From positions 2,852,001 to 2,916,000 of the forward strand of contig NZ_BSVB01000001.1 of assembly GCF_030161895.1 (NCBI RefSeq): 64,000 nt of DNA. The letters are read 5' to 3'. A model generated the notes under the pieces. That model was given only the letters and a program-made list of their open reading frames with translations. It was not told where the DNA came from and searched no databases. Positions 47,585-59,909 of the stretch are shown here, one piece after another. A program made the translations under genes and the position numbers. Source of the DNA: Pseudolysinimonas kribbensis. GTDB taxonomy: Bacteria > Actinomycetota > Actinomycetes > Actinomycetales > Microbacteriaceae. Position 1 is the stretch's first letter. The number at the start of each line of letters is the position of its first letter.

Positions 47585-48958
47585 ATGGTCCAGGCGACCG
47601 TCGAGAAGCTCTCGCCCACGCGCGTGAAGCTCAGCATCACCGTGACCCCCGACGACCTCAAGCCGTCGATCGATCACGCATACAAGCACATCGCGGAGGA
47701 GGTCACGATCCCCGGCTTCCGCAAGGGCAAGGTGCCGCCGCCCATCATCGACCAGCGCGTCGGCCGTGCCGAGGTGCTCAACCACGCCGTGAGCGACGGG
47801 CTCGACCGCTTCTACCGCGAGGCCGCCGACGCCGAGAAGCTGCGTCCGCTCGGCCGTCCCGAGGCCGACGTCACCCAGTGGCCCGACGAGAAGACGTTCC
47901 AGGGCGACCTGCACGTGACCGTCGAGGTCGACGTGCGCCCCGAGTTCGCGCTCCCGAAGTACGACGGCATGAAGCTCGAGGTGGAGCCCGTCGCCGTGAG
48001 CGTCGACGAGGTCGAGAACGAGCTCGACAACCTGCGCACCCGCTTCGGCACGCTCGTGACCGTGGACCGCCCCGCCAAGACGGGCGACTTCGTCACGCTG
48101 GATCTCGTCGCCACCATCGGCGGCGAGGAGGTCGACACCGCGAGCAACGTGAGCTACGAGCTCGGCTCGGGCGAGCTCATCGAGGGCATCGACGAGGCGC
48201 TCGACACGCTCACCGCCGGCGAGTCGACCACGTTCGAGTCCGAGCTGCTCGGCGGCGACCACGAGGGCGAGAAGGCCGAGGTCGCGGTGACGCTGCTCTC
48301 GGTGAAGGAGCGCGAGCTCCCGGAGGCCGACGACGAGTTCGCGCAGATCGCGAGCCAGTTCGACACCATCGGCGAGCTCCGCACCGACGTGCGCGAGCAG
48401 CTCACCAAGCAGAAGGAGTTCGGCCAGGGCGTGGAGGCGCGCGACAAGATCGTCGACACGCTGCTCGAGAAGGTCGACATCCCGGTGCCGCCGCAGCTCA
48501 TCGACGACGAGGTCACGCGCCACCTCGAGGCGGAGAACCGTGTCGGAGACGAGGAGCACGGCAAGGAGGTCGCCGAGTCGGCCGAGAAGACGTTCCGCTC
48601 GCAGATCCTGCTCGACGCGATCGCCGAGGCCGAGGAGATCAAGGTCGGCCAGAACGAGCTCACCACGTACCTCGTGCAGGCGGCCGCGCAGTACGGCATG
48701 GAGCCGGGCGAGTTCATCAAGGTGATCGACGAGAACGGGCAGCTGCCCGCCATGATCGGCGAGGTCGCGCGCTCGAAGACGCTCGCCGTCATCCTGAGCC
48801 GGGCCAAGGTCACCGACACCAAGGGCAAGGACGTCGACGTCTCGGCGTTCACGGCGGGCGCCCTCGGCGATCCGGACGACCCGGAGGCCGTGGTCACGAC
48901 CCCCGACGCCGGCCCCGACGACCACGCCGGCCACGACCACGAGGGCCACGACCACTAG
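47585..48958 (+). CDS. tig: Trigger factor
   Basis: 457 residues. The N-terminal ribosome-binding domain has [11 protein letters not shown] (GFRxGxxP signature, about residue 44), the FKBP-type PPIase domain begins near residue 160 ([15 protein letters not shown]), and the C-terminal arms form the substrate cradle; the tail is His/Asp-rich ([12 protein letters not shown]), perhaps metal-binding. It folds nascent chains at the exit tunnel. Located upstream of clpP1-clpP2 as in most bacteria. Confidence 0.97.
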   Translation: MVQATVEKLSPTRVKLSITVTPDDLKPSIDHAYKHIAEEVTIPGFRKGKVPPPIIDQRVGRAEVLNHAVSDGLDRFYREAADAEKLRPLGRPEADVTQWPDEKTFQGDLHVTVEVDVRPEFALPKYDGMKLEVEPVAVSVDEVENELDNLRTRFGTLVTVDRPAKTGDFVTLDLVATIGGEEVDTASNVSYELGSGELIEGIDEALDTLTAGESTTFESELLGGDHEGEKAEVAVTLLSVKERELPEADDEFAQIASQFDTIGELRTDVREQLTKQKEFGQGVEARDKIVDTLLEKVDIPVPPQLIDDEVTRHLEAENRVGDEEHGKEVAESAEKTFRSQILLDAIAEAEEIKVGQNELTTYLVQAAAQYGMEPGEFIKVIDENGQLPAMIGEVARSKTLAVILSRAKVTDTKGKDVDVSAFTAGALGDPDDPEAVVTTPDAGPDDHAGHDHEGHDH

Positions 48959-48959
48959 G

Positions 48960-49475
48960 GTGACGCGTTTCGTCGCGCTGCTCCGCGGCGTCAACGTCGG
49001 CGGGATCACGGTGAAGTCCGCGGATCTCGCCGACGTCGTGCGCGGCCTCGGCTACGACGACGTGGCGACGGTGCTGGCGAGCGGCAACGTGCTGTTCACG
49101 ACGAGCGAGCCCGCGGCGACGGCGAAGACGCGCCTCGAGGGGGCGCTCGGCGACCGCTTCGGCTACGAGGCCTGGGTGCACGTGCTCACCGCGGCGGCGG
49201 TCGCGAAGATCACCGCGGGGTTCCCGTTCCCGCGCAGCGACGACCGGCACGCGTACGTCGTCTTCGTGGTGAAGCCCGAGGTGCGCGCCGAGCTGCTCGC
49301 CACCGAGCTCGACCCGGACGTCGAGCAGATCGCGGAGGGCGAGGGCGTCCTCTACTGGAGCGTGCCGAAGGGCTCGACGCTCGACAGCGCCTTCGGCAGG
49401 GCGCAGGCCGTCGCGCGGCACAAGCCGTGGCTGACGACGCGCAACCTCAACACGCTCGAGAAGCTCGCACGCTGA
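48960..49475 (+). CDS. DUF1697 family protein
   Basis: 171 residues: [43 protein letters not shown] is the DUF1697 signature, and [12 protein letters not shown] its typical C-terminus. Function unknown. GTG start right after the trigger-factor stop (one nt between), so coupled. Confidence 0.93.
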   Translation: MTRFVALLRGVNVGGITVKSADLADVVRGLGYDDVATVLASGNVLFTTSEPAATAKTRLEGALGDRFGYEAWVHVLTAAAVAKITAGFPFPRSDDRHAYVVFVVKPEVRAELLATELDPDVEQIAEGEGVLYWSVPKGSTLDSAFGRAQAVARHKPWLTTRNLNTLEKLAR

Positions 49476-49494
49476 GCCGGTCCGGCCGGAGCGG

Positions 49495-49890
49495 TCAGCG
49501 CGCGCCGTCCGCGAGCTCGTCGACGTAGGCCGCCACCGATCGGTGGTAGCGCGGCAGCGATGGGATGAGCGCTCGCAGGGCGACGACGAGCGCGCCGCGA
49601 TCGCGGCCCAGGCTCGCGAGCGTGAGGGCGGTGAACGCGGCGAGGGCGGGTGTCCACTCGTCGACCGGGCGTCCCTCGGACTCGGCCTCGAGCATCCCGA
49701 GCGCCTCCTCGCCCCGGTCGAGGTTGCGGATCGTCGAGGCGAGCTGGATGACGGCCTGGATCCGTTCGGCGGTCGGCAGCCCGGCCGCCAGGGCCGCGCG
49801 ATACAGCGGCTCGGCCTGCTCCTCGCGTCCGGCGGAGTCGTGCTCACCGGCCTCCTCGAACAGGTGCAGGGCGTCGTCAGTCGTCGTCAT
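49495..49890 (-). CDS. Tetratricopeptide-like protein
   Basis: 131 residues of paired helices ([50 protein letters not shown]), a TPR-type scaffold as found near clp genes in actinobacteria. TAGTCT ends 6 nt before the ATG (leaderless). Opposite strand to tig and clpP1. Confidence 0.83.
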   Translation of the reverse strand: MTTTDDALHLFEEAGEHDSAGREEQAEPLYRAALAAGLPTAERIQAVIQLASTIRNLDRGEEALGMLEAESEGRPVDEWTPALAAFTALTLASLGRDRGALVVALRALIPSLPRYHRSVAAYVDELADGAR

Positions 49891-49995
49891 GCGTCGAGAC
49901 TACGGACGCCGTCTCTGCCCACGGCGAACACCCCGCGGGGTGCCGCACCCCTCGATAGATTCGACAGCGACATCAACCGAACAGGAGCATCACCC

Positions 49996-50595
49996 ATGGC
50001 CGACACGCCATTCCAGCCGAGCGTCTTCGACCGGCTGCTGCGGGATCGCATCATCTGGCTCGGCGACGAGGTGCGCGACGACAACGCGAACGAGATCGCG
50101 GCGAAGCTCCTGCTCCTCGCGGCCGAGGACCCGAAGAAGGACATCTTCCTCTACATCAACTCGCCCGGCGGCTCGATCACGGCCGGCATGGCGATCTACG
50201 ACACCATGCAGTTCGTGCCGAACGACATCGTGACGGTCGGCATCGGCATGGCCGCCTCGATGGGCCAGCTGCTGCTGACCGCGGGCACCAAGGGCAAGCG
50301 CTACATCACGCCGAACGCGCGCGTGCTGCTGCACCAGCCGCACGGTGGATTCGGGGGCACGTCCTCCGACATCCAGACCCAGGCCGCGCTCATCCTCGAC
50401 ATGAAGCGGCGCCTGGCCGAGATCACCGCGGCCCAGACGGGCAAGTCGGTGGAGCAGGTGAATGCGGACGGCGATCGCGATCGCTGGTTCAGCGCGAACG
50501 AGGCCCTCGAGTACGGCTTCGTCGATCACATCCGGGAGTCCGCGGCCGACGTCATCGGCGGCGGCGGCACCGACGACACGAACGACACGAAGTAA
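49996..50595 (+). CDS. clpP1: ATP-dependent Clp protease proteolytic subunit 1
   Basis: 199 residues. Catalytic Ser88 in GMAASMGQ, His113 in LLHQPHGG, and the handle sequence [21 protein letters not shown]. Together with ClpP2 it forms the mixed tetradecamer used with ClpX/ClpC in actinobacteria. A Shine-Dalgarno CAGGAG lies upstream of the ATG and a TAGATT -10 in the leader near 49956. Confidence 0.96.
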   Translation: MADTPFQPSVFDRLLRDRIIWLGDEVRDDNANEIAAKLLLLAAEDPKKDIFLYINSPGGSITAGMAIYDTMQFVPNDIVTVGIGMAASMGQLLLTAGTKGKRYITPNARVLLHQPHGGFGGTSSDIQTQAALILDMKRRLAEITAAQTGKSVEQVNADGDRDRWFSANEALEYGFVDHIRESAADVIGGGGTDDTNDTK

Positions 50596-50606
50596 GGACG
50601 CGACAG

Positions 50607-51281
50607 ATGGACACCCCCACCTTCATGAGCGGCGGCGACCTCGCCGCCCGGATGCCGGAGTCGCGGTACATCCTGCCTTCGTTCGAGGAGCGCACGGCCT
50701 ACGGCTTCAAGCGTCAGGACCCCTACGCGAAGCTCTTCGAGGACCGCATCATCTTCCTCGGCGTGCAGGTCGACGACGCGTCGGCCGACGACGTCATGGC
50801 CCAGCTGCTCGTGCTCGAGTCGCAGGACCCCGACCGCGACATCGTGATGTACATCAACAGCCCCGGCGGCTCGTTCACGGCGATGACCGCGATCTACGAC
50901 ACGATGCAGTACATCCGTCCGCGCATCCAGACGGTCGTGCTCGGCCAGGCCGCCTCGGCCGCCGCGGTGATCCTCGCCGCCGGCACGCCGGGCATGCGGC
51001 TCGGCCTGCCCAACGCCCGGGTGCTCATCCACCAGCCGGCGGTCGGCGAGGCCGGCCGCGGGCAGGCGTCGGACATCGAGATCCAGGCGAAGGAGATCCT
51101 GCGCCTGCGCACGTGGCTCGAGGAGACCCTGTCGCGGCACTCGAAGAAGTCGCAGCAGGAGGTGCACGACGACATCGAGCGCGACACCATCCTCTCGGCC
51201 GACGAGGCGCTCGAGTACGGGCTGATCGACCAGGTGCTCACGAGCCGCAAGAACCTGCCGGTGGCCGCCATCGGCAGCTGA
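50607..51281 (+). CDS. clpP2: ATP-dependent Clp protease proteolytic subunit 2
   Basis: 224 residues, longer N-terminus than ClpP1 (SRYILPSFEERTAYGFKRQDPYAKL). Catalytic Ser in LGQAASAAAV, His in VLIHQPAVG. Starts 11 nt after clpP1, same operon; ends at a strong hairpin at 51299-51331. Confidence 0.96.
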   Translation: MDTPTFMSGGDLAARMPESRYILPSFEERTAYGFKRQDPYAKLFEDRIIFLGVQVDDASADDVMAQLLVLESQDPDRDIVMYINSPGGSFTAMTAIYDTMQYIRPRIQTVVLGQAASAAAVILAAGTPGMRLGLPNARVLIHQPAVGEAGRGQASDIEIQAKEILRLRTWLEETLSRHSKKSQQEVHDDIERDTILSADEALEYGLIDQVLTSRKNLPVAAIGS

Positions 51282-51298
51282 CCGCCGCTCGACACTCC

Positions 51299-51331
51299 GC
51301 AGCGCCTGGGACTTGAGGTCCCGGGCGCTGC
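51299..51331 (+). terminator. Strong terminator hairpin after clpP1-clpP2
   Basis: Stem of 14 bp (GCAGCGCCTGGGAC with its complement, one G-T pair) and a 5-nt loop TTGAG, 17 nt after the clpP2 stop; TCGTCTC follows, no long U run. Confidence 0.82.
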
Positions 51332-51352
51332 GTCGTCTCTACCGTCGATCGC

Positions 51353-52162
51353 ATGGCTGGGACCGAACAGGAGGTCGAGCGCGCCGCCTCCGACCTGGAG
51401 CGCACCCCCGCGTTCCGTCTTCTCGCGCGCACGGGGTACGCCGTCGCGGGCGTGCTGCACGTCATCATCGGGATCATCGCGATCTCCATCGGGCTGCACG
51501 CCGGCGGTGGCCGCGCCGACCAGACCGGAGCTCTGCGCTCGATCACGCACGCGCCCGGCGGCATCGTGCTGGTCTGGGCGATGATCCTCGGCCTCGGCGC
51601 GCTGGGCGTCTGGCAGGTCGCCCGCAGCATCACGGCCGAGCAGCGCGACGAGAAGCTGCGCTGGCGCTCGCGCCTCTCGGCGTGGGGGCAGGCGATCGGC
51701 TACCTGTTCCTCGCCGGCATCGGGATCTCGGTGGCCGTCGGCGGCGGCAAGGGCGCGACCGGCAAGACCCTCACCGCCCAGCTGCTGCACGTGCCGGGCG
51801 GCGTCGTGCTGCTCGTGGCGGTGGGACTCGGTGTGCTGGGCGCGGGCGTGTACTTCGTCGTCAAGGGCGTGCGCCGGAGCTTCCTCGACGATCTGCGCCG
51901 GCCGACCACCGCCATCCGGGATGTGATCGAGGTCGTGGGCGTCGCCGGGTTCGTCGCGAAGGGCATCGCCCTGTCGGTGCTGGGCGTGCTGCTCGTCATC
52001 GCCGCGGCGACGGCCGATCCCGACAAGTCCGGCGGGCTCGATCAGGCCTTCCAGGCCGTCGTGCGCCTGCCCTTCGGCGAGGTGCTCGTCGTGCTCATCG
52101 GGATCGGTTTCATCGCCTACGGCGTGTACTGCGGATTCCGCGCCAGGTACGCGAAGCTCTAG
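51353..52162 (+). CDS. DUF1206 membrane protein
   Basis: 269 residues, six hydrophobic helices arranged as three repeats of two (ARTGYAVAGVLHVIIGIIAI; SAWGQAIGYLFLAGIGISVAV; IEVVGVAGFVAKGIALSVLGV), the DUF1206 pattern. Function unknown. TACCGT ends 7 nt before the ATG, so it has its own leaderless promoter behind the clp terminator. Its stop shares CTAG with copC. Confidence 0.9.
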   Translation: MAGTEQEVERAASDLERTPAFRLLARTGYAVAGVLHVIIGIIAISIGLHAGGGRADQTGALRSITHAPGGIVLVWAMILGLGALGVWQVARSITAEQRDEKLRWRSRLSAWGQAIGYLFLAGIGISVAVGGGKGATGKTLTAQLLHVPGGVVLLVAVGLGVLGAGVYFVVKGVRRSFLDDLRRPTTAIRDVIEVVGVAGFVAKGIALSVLGVLLVIAAATADPDKSGGLDQAFQAVVRLPFGEVLVVLIGIGFIAYGVYCGFRARYAKL

Positions 52163-52815
52163 CGCCGCGGTTCGTCCGGATGCGGCTCGTCGCGCTCGGG
52201 CTCGTCGTGCTCGCGCCCCTCGGCACGCCGCCGCCGTGACACGAGGACGATCGCGACGACCACCGCGAGCGCGACGGCGACGAGCGCGCCGCCGATCCAC
52301 AGCACATCGGCGATCGGCGCCGACTGCGAGCGCGCCGCATCCGGATCGCCGGGCGTCGCCGTGGAGGCGGCGAGCGGAGCCCGGCCGCAGTTCTGCGGTT
52401 GCCGGTGCGCGGTGGCGGGCGTGAACGCGCCGGAGGGCTTCCAGGTGAACGGGTACGAGCCGCTGACGGTGTGGCCGTCCTGCGACACGAGCTGGTAGAT
52501 CACGGTGTACGTGCCCGCCGGTCCGATGGCCGGCTTGATCGACATCGCGTCGTCCTGGATCGTGATGCAGCCGTCGCCGTAGTAGGCGCCCGCCGAGCTG
52601 CGGATCTCGAACGCGAAGCCCTCCCCGTCGCCGCTCACGTCGAGCAGCGGGAGGTTGGTGGTGACGGCGAAGCGGCTGGGCAACGAGGTCAGTGTCGCCT
52701 TCGCCGCCGGCGTGGTCGAGATCACCTGGTTATGAGCCGACGCCGGCGCCGCGAGCACGAGCACCGCGGCGGCGACCAGCAGCCCCGTCGACGCGGCGAG
52801 GAGGCCGCGCCTCAT
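52159..52815 (-). CDS. copC: Copper resistance protein CopC
   Basis: 218 residues. Signal peptide ending ASAHNQV: the His after cleavage is the Cu ligand of CopC. The beta barrel has TPAAKATLTSLPSRFAV and SQDGHTVSGSYPFTW (second His), then a Pro/Ala linker, a C-terminal membrane helix (VLWIGGALVAVALAVVVAIVLV) and an acidic tail. It binds copper outside the membrane. Its ATG overlaps the YcnI stop. Confidence 0.92.
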   Translation of the reverse strand: MRRGLLAASTGLLVAAAVLVLAAPASAHNQVISTTPAAKATLTSLPSRFAVTTNLPLLDVSGDGEGFAFEIRSSAGAYYGDGCITIQDDAMSIKPAIGPAGTYTVIYQLVSQDGHTVSGSYPFTWKPSGAFTPATAHRQPQNCGRAPLAASTATPGDPDAARSQSAPIADVLWIGGALVAVALAVVVAIVLVSRRRRAEGREHDEPERDEPHPDEPRR

Positions 52816-53535
52816 GACGCGTCCCCGCGGGTGCGGCGGCGTGCCGACATCCCGGCGACGCCGATCACGAGCCCGACCGCGCCGATGACGATGCCGACGA
52901 TCCCGAACACCCGGGCGATGACGTCGGGCGTCGCGGGCGCGCTCGAGAGCGGCTGCGATGCGGTCGCCGTCACGCGGGGAGGGTGCGGTCGCTCCGGATG
53001 CCGGGGGCGCGTCGTTCACGTACAGCACGGGGGCCGGGTGCTCGGCGTTCGCGCCCTTCTGGCTCCACGACACCACCGACCCGTCGCTGTAGGTCTGCTC
53101 GGCGGGGAACGCGAGGCTGCCGACCGACGGGACCGGCCCGACGGAGAGCTGGAACAGCCCGAGCGCCCCGGTCGGGATGCCGTGCCCGGCCGGGGCCGTC
53201 CAGGTCACCCGGGTGACCGCACGGGTGATGGTGTCGTCGCCGTTGGTCACCGGCTTCGGCAGCGTCTCGGTGGTCGCCGTCGCGGTCCACCCGGGCACCG
53301 GCACGTACGACGCGCTCACGAGCGGGTGGTCGGTGGGGAGGGCGACGGCGATGCTGTCGGTGGTCGCGCCGTCGGCCGACTCGTTGGGCACCTTGAAGGT
53401 GAGCAGCGTGTACGACCCGGCGGCCGCGGTGTTCGTCTGGAGCGTGACGTGCGCGCTCGCGGCGAGGGGGACGGCGAGGGCGAGGATCGCGCCGGCGCCG
53501 AGCGCCGCGAGGGTGCGGCGGACAGGGATGTGCAT
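52812..53535 (-). CDS. YcnI-like DUF1775 copper-binding protein (frameshifted)
   Basis: About 240 residues. Signal peptide, mature N-terminus HVTLQTN (Cu-binding His), FKVPNES and the cupredoxin-like DUF1775 core (TWTAPAGHGIPTGALGLFQLSVG, WSQKG, PAPVLYV). The reading frame breaks near 52980; after it a membrane helix IARVFGIVGIVIGAVGLVIGVAG and end GDAS are recovered. Acts with CopC in copper handling. AAGGAA precedes the ATG. Confidence 0.9.
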
Positions 53536-53593
53536 GGATGGATTCCTTCGATCGTTCTGAGCGCACGCCGGAGGGCCCGGGCGTGCGGGTGGT

Positions 53594-54211
53594 TCAGTGC
53601 GACGGAAGGAGCGGGGGACCGCGCAGCGGCGGCGCCGCGACACGGGCGACGGGGCGCAGGACGCGCACCCGAAAGACGGGGGCGGCCGCGGGGCGGGCGG
53701 TCGGTGCGGCGACGGCCGGCCGCAGCACGCGCACGACCAGGCGGCGCAGCATCCCCCAGACCGCGGTCTCGGCGCGACGCAGGAAGAGGACCGTGAGCGC
53801 GCCGGCGACGACGTGCGCGAGCCACATCCAGGGGTCGGTGAGATGGCCGAGGTGATCGTGCATCGCCGGCATGCCCGGGATCGCCGGGGTCATGTCCATG
53901 TGCATGCCCGGCATGCTCGGGGTCGCGCTCGCGGCGGGAGACACCCCGAGGAACGTGAACAGCAGGTGGAAGGCGAGCTGCGACCCCGTCACCGCGACGA
54001 CCAGCCGCGCCAGGCTCGGGCGCCGGCCGATCGCGAGGGTGCCCAGCATCCCCGCGAAGAGGAGCGCGGCGCCGAGGCCGAGCGGATCGGGGCGGTAGCC
54101 GCCCGCGAGCGTGTGCGAGACCGCGGCGACCCCGGTCGCGAAGGCGCCGACCAGCCACCCTCGGGCCAGTCGTTCCGCCCGTGTGTGCACGGCATCCAGG
54201 CTATCCGCCAC
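53594..54211 (-). CDS. Met/His-rich membrane protein of the copper cluster
   Basis: 205 residues with four or five membrane helices. The loop [26 protein letters not shown] is rich in Met and His, typical of copper-binding segments. The family is not certain. It precedes the ycnI and copC genes in the same direction and is presumably co-regulated. Confidence 0.82.
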   Translation of the reverse strand: MADSLDAVHTRAERLARGWLVGAFATGVAAVSHTLAGGYRPDPLGLGAALLFAGMLGTLAIGRRPSLARLVVAVTGSQLAFHLLFTFLGVSPAASATPSMPGMHMDMTPAIPGMPAMHDHLGHLTDPWMWLAHVVAGALTVLFLRRAETAVWGMLRRLVVRVLRPAVAAPTARPAAAPVFRVRVLRPVARVAAPPLRGPPLLPSH

Positions 54212-54316
54212 GCCGCGTCACGTTCTCCCCACAGTGCGAGCCGGCGTCCAGGGTTCGGGTTAGGCTCGGTCTACCGCAGCGGGGAGGCACTCCCCACGCA
54301 CGGGAGGAGACCCGGG

Positions 54317-55594
<1,278 letters not shown>

Positions 55595-55605
55595 CGCCAG
55601 CTCGC

Positions 55606-56799
55606 GTGATGCAGCCGGTCGTCGCGGGGGTCGTCGCCGCCGTCACCGGGTTCGCCAGCTCGTTCGCGCTCGTCATCGCGGGCCTGCGCGCGGTCGGGGC
55701 CACGCCCGAGGAGGCGGCGTCGGGCCTGCTCATCCTGACCCTGTTCCAGGGCATCGTCGCGATCGTGCTCGGGCTGCGCTTCCGTCAGCCGCTGGCGTTC
55801 GCCTGGTCGACGCCCGGGGCCGCGCTTCTCATCGCCGCCCGGCACGCGACCGGCGACTTCCGCGCCGCGGTCGGCGCGTTCCTGCTGTGCGGTGTGCTGC
55901 TGCTGATCACCGGGCTGTGGCCATGGCTCGCGCGGGCGATGACGCGCATCCCGCGGCCGATCGCGTCGGCGATGCTCGCCGGCGTGCTGCTGCCGATCTG
56001 CCTCGCCCCCGCGACGTCGGCGGTGACGCTGCCGCTGCTCACGCTGCCGGCGATCGTGGTGTGGCTCGTGCTGCTTCGATTCGCACCGCGCTGGGCCGTC
56101 GCCGGGGCGGTCGTCGCCGTGATCGTCGCGATCGTGCTCACGCGCCCGGATGTCGCCCCGGCCTCGCTGCTGCCGACCGTGCGGGTCGTGGCGCCGGTCT
56201 TCGATCCGTTCGTGCTGGTGAGCATCGGCGTGCCGCTGTACATCGTCACGATGGCCGGCCAGAACGTGCCCGGTTTCGCCGTGCTGCGCACCTTCGGCTA
56301 CGACGACCCGCCGGCACGTACGATTCTGGCCTCGACGGGTGCCGCATCCGCGATCGGCTCGGTATTCGGGGCGCACGCGATCAACCTCGCCGCGATCACG
56401 GCCGCGATGATGGCCGGCCCCGACGCCGACCCCGATCGCAGCCGGCGCTGGATCGCGAGCGTGACCGCCGGCATCGCCTACCTCGTGATCGCGCCCGTCT
56501 CGGGCGCCGCGAGTGCGATCGTCGCGGCATCGGCCCCCGTCCTCATCGAGGCGGTGGCGGGGCTCGCCCTGCTGGGCGCCCTGGTCGGTGCGTTCGTCGC
56601 CGCGTTCGAGGAGAGCGAGCACCGCATCGTCGCCGTGGCGACGTTCCTGGTCGTCGCGTCCGGCATCCAGGTGCTCGGCATCGGCGCGCCCTTCTGGGGG
56701 CTCGTGGTGGGCGGCATCGTCATGCTCGCGCTCCATCTCGGGCGACGCCGACCGGAGCCCGCGGGGAGACATCCGACGGCGATCCCGAGCCGCCGGTGA
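55606..56799 (+). CDS. BenE-family benzoate/organic-acid transporter
   Basis: 397 residues, about 12 hydrophobic helices: VVAAVTGFASSFALVIAGL, AFAWSTPGAALLIAAR (BenE loop), VTMAGQNVPGFAVLRTFGY, and AITAAMMAGPDADPDRSRRW are typical of the BenE family of putative proton-driven benzoate importers. Two possible starts (GTG 55606, ATG 55609). No benzoate-degradation genes are in the window. Confidence 0.9.
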   Translation: MMQPVVAGVVAAVTGFASSFALVIAGLRAVGATPEEAASGLLILTLFQGIVAIVLGLRFRQPLAFAWSTPGAALLIAARHATGDFRAAVGAFLLCGVLLLITGLWPWLARAMTRIPRPIASAMLAGVLLPICLAPATSAVTLPLLTLPAIVVWLVLLRFAPRWAVAGAVVAVIVAIVLTRPDVAPASLLPTVRVVAPVFDPFVLVSIGVPLYIVTMAGQNVPGFAVLRTFGYDDPPARTILASTGAASAIGSVFGAHAINLAAITAAMMAGPDADPDRSRRWIASVTAGIAYLVIAPVSGAASAIVAASAPVLIEAVAGLALLGALVGAFVAAFEESEHRIVAVATFLVVASGIQVLGIGAPFWGLVVGGIVMLALHLGRRRPEPAGRHPTAIPSRR

Positions 56800-56855
56800 C
56801 CGCGTAGCGCGCGACGCCGGCCAGGGGGCGCTCCGCCTCGATGCGGAGCGGTTGC

Positions 56856-56878
56856 TTGACATGGAACGGTGTTCCATG
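56856..56878 (+). promoter_or_regulatory. -35 box with 19-bp perfect operator upstream of the sialidase gene
   Basis: TTGACA (56856-56861) overlaps the palindrome CATGGAAC GGT GTTCCATG (56860-56878), perfect apart from the 3-bp centre. The size and symmetry suit a TetR- or LacI-type repressor. The -10 is unclear. No regulator gene lies next to it. Confidence 0.6.
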
Positions 56879-56918
56879 AAAAGACGATCATGCCGAGTCT
56901 GATCGAAGGGGATCGCTC

Positions 56919-59862
56919 ATGACCGTCAACACGCACCACTCTCTCCCTCCGCTCCCGCTTCGTCGCGGTGTTCGCGGCAGGGGCGCTCGCGACGGTGTTC
57001 TGCGCACCGGCCGTCGCTCAGGCCGACACGGGAGGGGGCGCGACCACCTTCTCGTTCGAGTCGGACGCGGTCGGTTCCGTGCCCGCGGGATGCACCACAC
57101 CGGCCGGCCGGGCGGCCGCGACGGTCAGCGACGAACGGGCCCACGACGGCTCGCACTCGCTGCGCATCCACGACACCAGCTCATCCGCACTGGTCGTCAG
57201 CAACTGCGAGAACGTCACGCAGCAGGGTGCCGAGATGTCGCTGGAGATCTATCCGGTCAACGCCCTCAGCGTCATGATCGACATCGACGGTGTCGCGAGC
57301 AAGGGCCCGACGAACATCGACGGCACCGCCGTCTTCCACCTCAGGGTTCAGGCGAACGGCGCCATGGGCTGGTACAGCGGCACCGGGTGGCAGTCCCTGG
57401 CGCCGGCAGGCACCGTGGCGGCGGGGCGATGGAGCCTCATCCAGCTGGCCGTGCCGAGCGACAACAGCTCGGTCTACGTCGGGGTGAACGGCACCGACGT
57501 CGCCAGCGCCGGACCGGCCACGGGCAGCGACAACCCGATTCGTGCGATCACTGGGTTCGGCTTCGCCAGCTCGGGAACGGCGGCCGTCGGCGACGACGCC
57601 TTCGTCGACTCGGTCACCTTCGGGCCCCTCACCGACACGGAGCCCGGAGTGCCGCCGACGCGGGACTTCACGCCGGGGGCGGTCGACGGCCTCGAGTCCG
57701 ACGCGGTCGGCTCGGTGCCGTCGGGCTGCGGGACCCCGGTGGGAAGCGTGGCGCCGACGGTGAGCGCTGAGCGGGCTCACGCGGGGCGGCATTCGGTGCG
57801 CGTGACCGACACGAGCCCGACGTCGCAGGCCCTGCTGACGTGTGCGACCCCGGCGGTGCAGGGCGCCTACCTGTCCTTCGAGATGTACCCGGTGGCCGTG
57901 AAGGGATTCGCGTTCGACATCACGGGGAGCGCCCTGATCGGGGCGGCCCTTCCCGGTGGCGCCGTGTTCCATCTGAGGCTCGGCGCGGACGGCGCCCTCT
58001 CCTGGGATCAGCTCGGTGCCTGGTACCCCCTGGCGCCGGCCGGCACGGTCCCGATCGGACGCTGGAGTCACGTCCAGCTCTCGGTGCCGGTCGACGATCA
58101 GGCCGTGCACGTCACGGTCGACGGCACGTACGTCGGAAGCGGCGGACCGGCCATCGGCAACAACAGCTCCCGGCATGACGAGATCACCGCGATCACCGGG
58201 TTCGCGTTCGCCAGCGCCGGACCGGTGGGCGTCGGCGACGACGTCTTCGTCGACGATGTGACCTTCGGCCCCGTCGCGGACACGCCGACGGCGGCGCTCG
58301 GCACCGCGCCGTTCGAGGTCGGATTGCCTGCCACGATCGACGCCGTCGGCCAGGTGCAGCTGCCCACGTCCGACGTCGTCGTGCCGCACGGCGACGGGCA
58401 ACGCATCCTCGCCGACTACCCGGCGCACTCGGACGCGAGCAACACGAACGGCAACCGGATGGCCTACTCCGATGACGGCGGCGTCACCTGGGCGAGCGAC
58501 CAGCAGTCCAATCCGATGCCGGATGCCCCATCGTTCTTCCTCACCCGGCTGCGCGACGGCGGCATCCTCGCCGTCGACTACCACACGTACATGACGCCCG
58601 ATTCGGGTGACCTGCAGTCGGAGGTGGACACCGCGGTCTCCCACGACGGCGGTGCGACGTGGACGGTCCGCAGCGGCATCCTGACCACGCCGCAGCCGAT
58701 GCGCACGATCTCCTCGGTCACCGACCGCCCGGGCTCCCCGCTCGGCGGCTTCGTGCTGGTGCACAGCGTGGTGGAGGATGCGGACGGCACCCTGTATCAG
58801 ACGGGCTACGGCTACTACGCGCCCGACGTCCGGTACCGCTCGGTGCTGCTCGTCTCCCATGACGGCGGCGTGGACTGGTCCATCCAGGGGACGATCGCCT
58901 CGGACGATCCTGCGATGGACGCCACCTCCGGATATCAGGGTCCGTGCGAGGCGGTGATCGAGCGCCTCGCCGACGGCTCGCTCCTCGCCGTCATGCGGCA
59001 GGGCTCGTACCTGCCCATGACCTACGCCCGGTCGACGGACGACGGCCGCACCTGGACCGCGCAGAAGCAGGTCGCGACCGGTCCCTCGGCGCAGCCTCTG
59101 TACAGCGTCTACCCGACCATGGAGCTCATGCCGACCGGGGAGCTGGTCCTGCTCGCCGGGCGCCCCGGCATGGTGATGACCGTGTCGAAGGACGGCCGCG
59201 GTGACGACTGGTCCACGCCGGTCGGCATCGATTACACCAACTCCGAGAACGGCGTCTTCACCGCGCTGGATTCGGCGACCGTCCTGGTGCTGGGAGACCG
59301 GGGGCGGGTGACCCCCTGGCAGGTGTGGGCCCGCGCGGTGGGCGTCGACGCGCCCTGCACGCAGGTCGTCACGGGGGTCCACAACGGTCCGTTGTCGGCC
59401 GGTGCGGGCGGCCTGTGCCTGGACCATGCGACGGTCAATGGATCGGTCACGGTCTCCGACGGCGGGCGCCTGATCGTTCAGGGGTCGGCGATCCGCGGTC
59501 CCCTCCGAACCAGCGGTGCGTCGGTCGTCTCGCTGTGCGGGTCCACCGTCTCCGGCACGACGACTCTGACCGGCACCGTCGGGAACGTGTCCGTCGGCGA
59601 CACCATCCGCGGCTGCGACCCCGACACCCTCACCGGCGCGCTCTCAATCGGGGCCACGCACGGTCGCGTCGTGGTGGACCGTGCGGAGGTCACCGGGCCG
59701 GTGGCGATCACGGGCACGCGGGGCGCCATGGCGGCCGTGCTCTCGGGGGTCGTCGTGCACGGACCGCTCTCCTGCACGGGCAACTCGATCGCGCCCACCG
59801 ACTCCGCGGTCCCGGACACGGTGGACGGCCCGAGCCGGGGGCAGTGCGCCGCCCTCGGCTGA
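56919..59862 (+). CDS. Large secreted sialidase-like (BNR/Asp-box) protein with tandem jelly-roll domains (frameshifted near start)
   Basis: About 980 residues. Signal peptide ([22 protein letters not shown]; the first 8 residues are in another frame, break near 56935). Two tandem ~200-residue LamG-like domains both begin ESDAVGSVP and end in DDxFVD-VTFGP. Then a BNR/Asp-box propeller with boxes such as [24 protein letters not shown] and STDDGRTW, and NxENGVF. The end is a Gly/Val/Ser beta-repeat region with several Cys. It probably acts on glycans outside the cell; exact substrate unknown. Confidence 0.86.
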
Positions 59863-59909
59863 TTCGATTTCCGCGGAAGTACCGGGCGCCGCCGCGCGTT
59901 GACGAGTTC

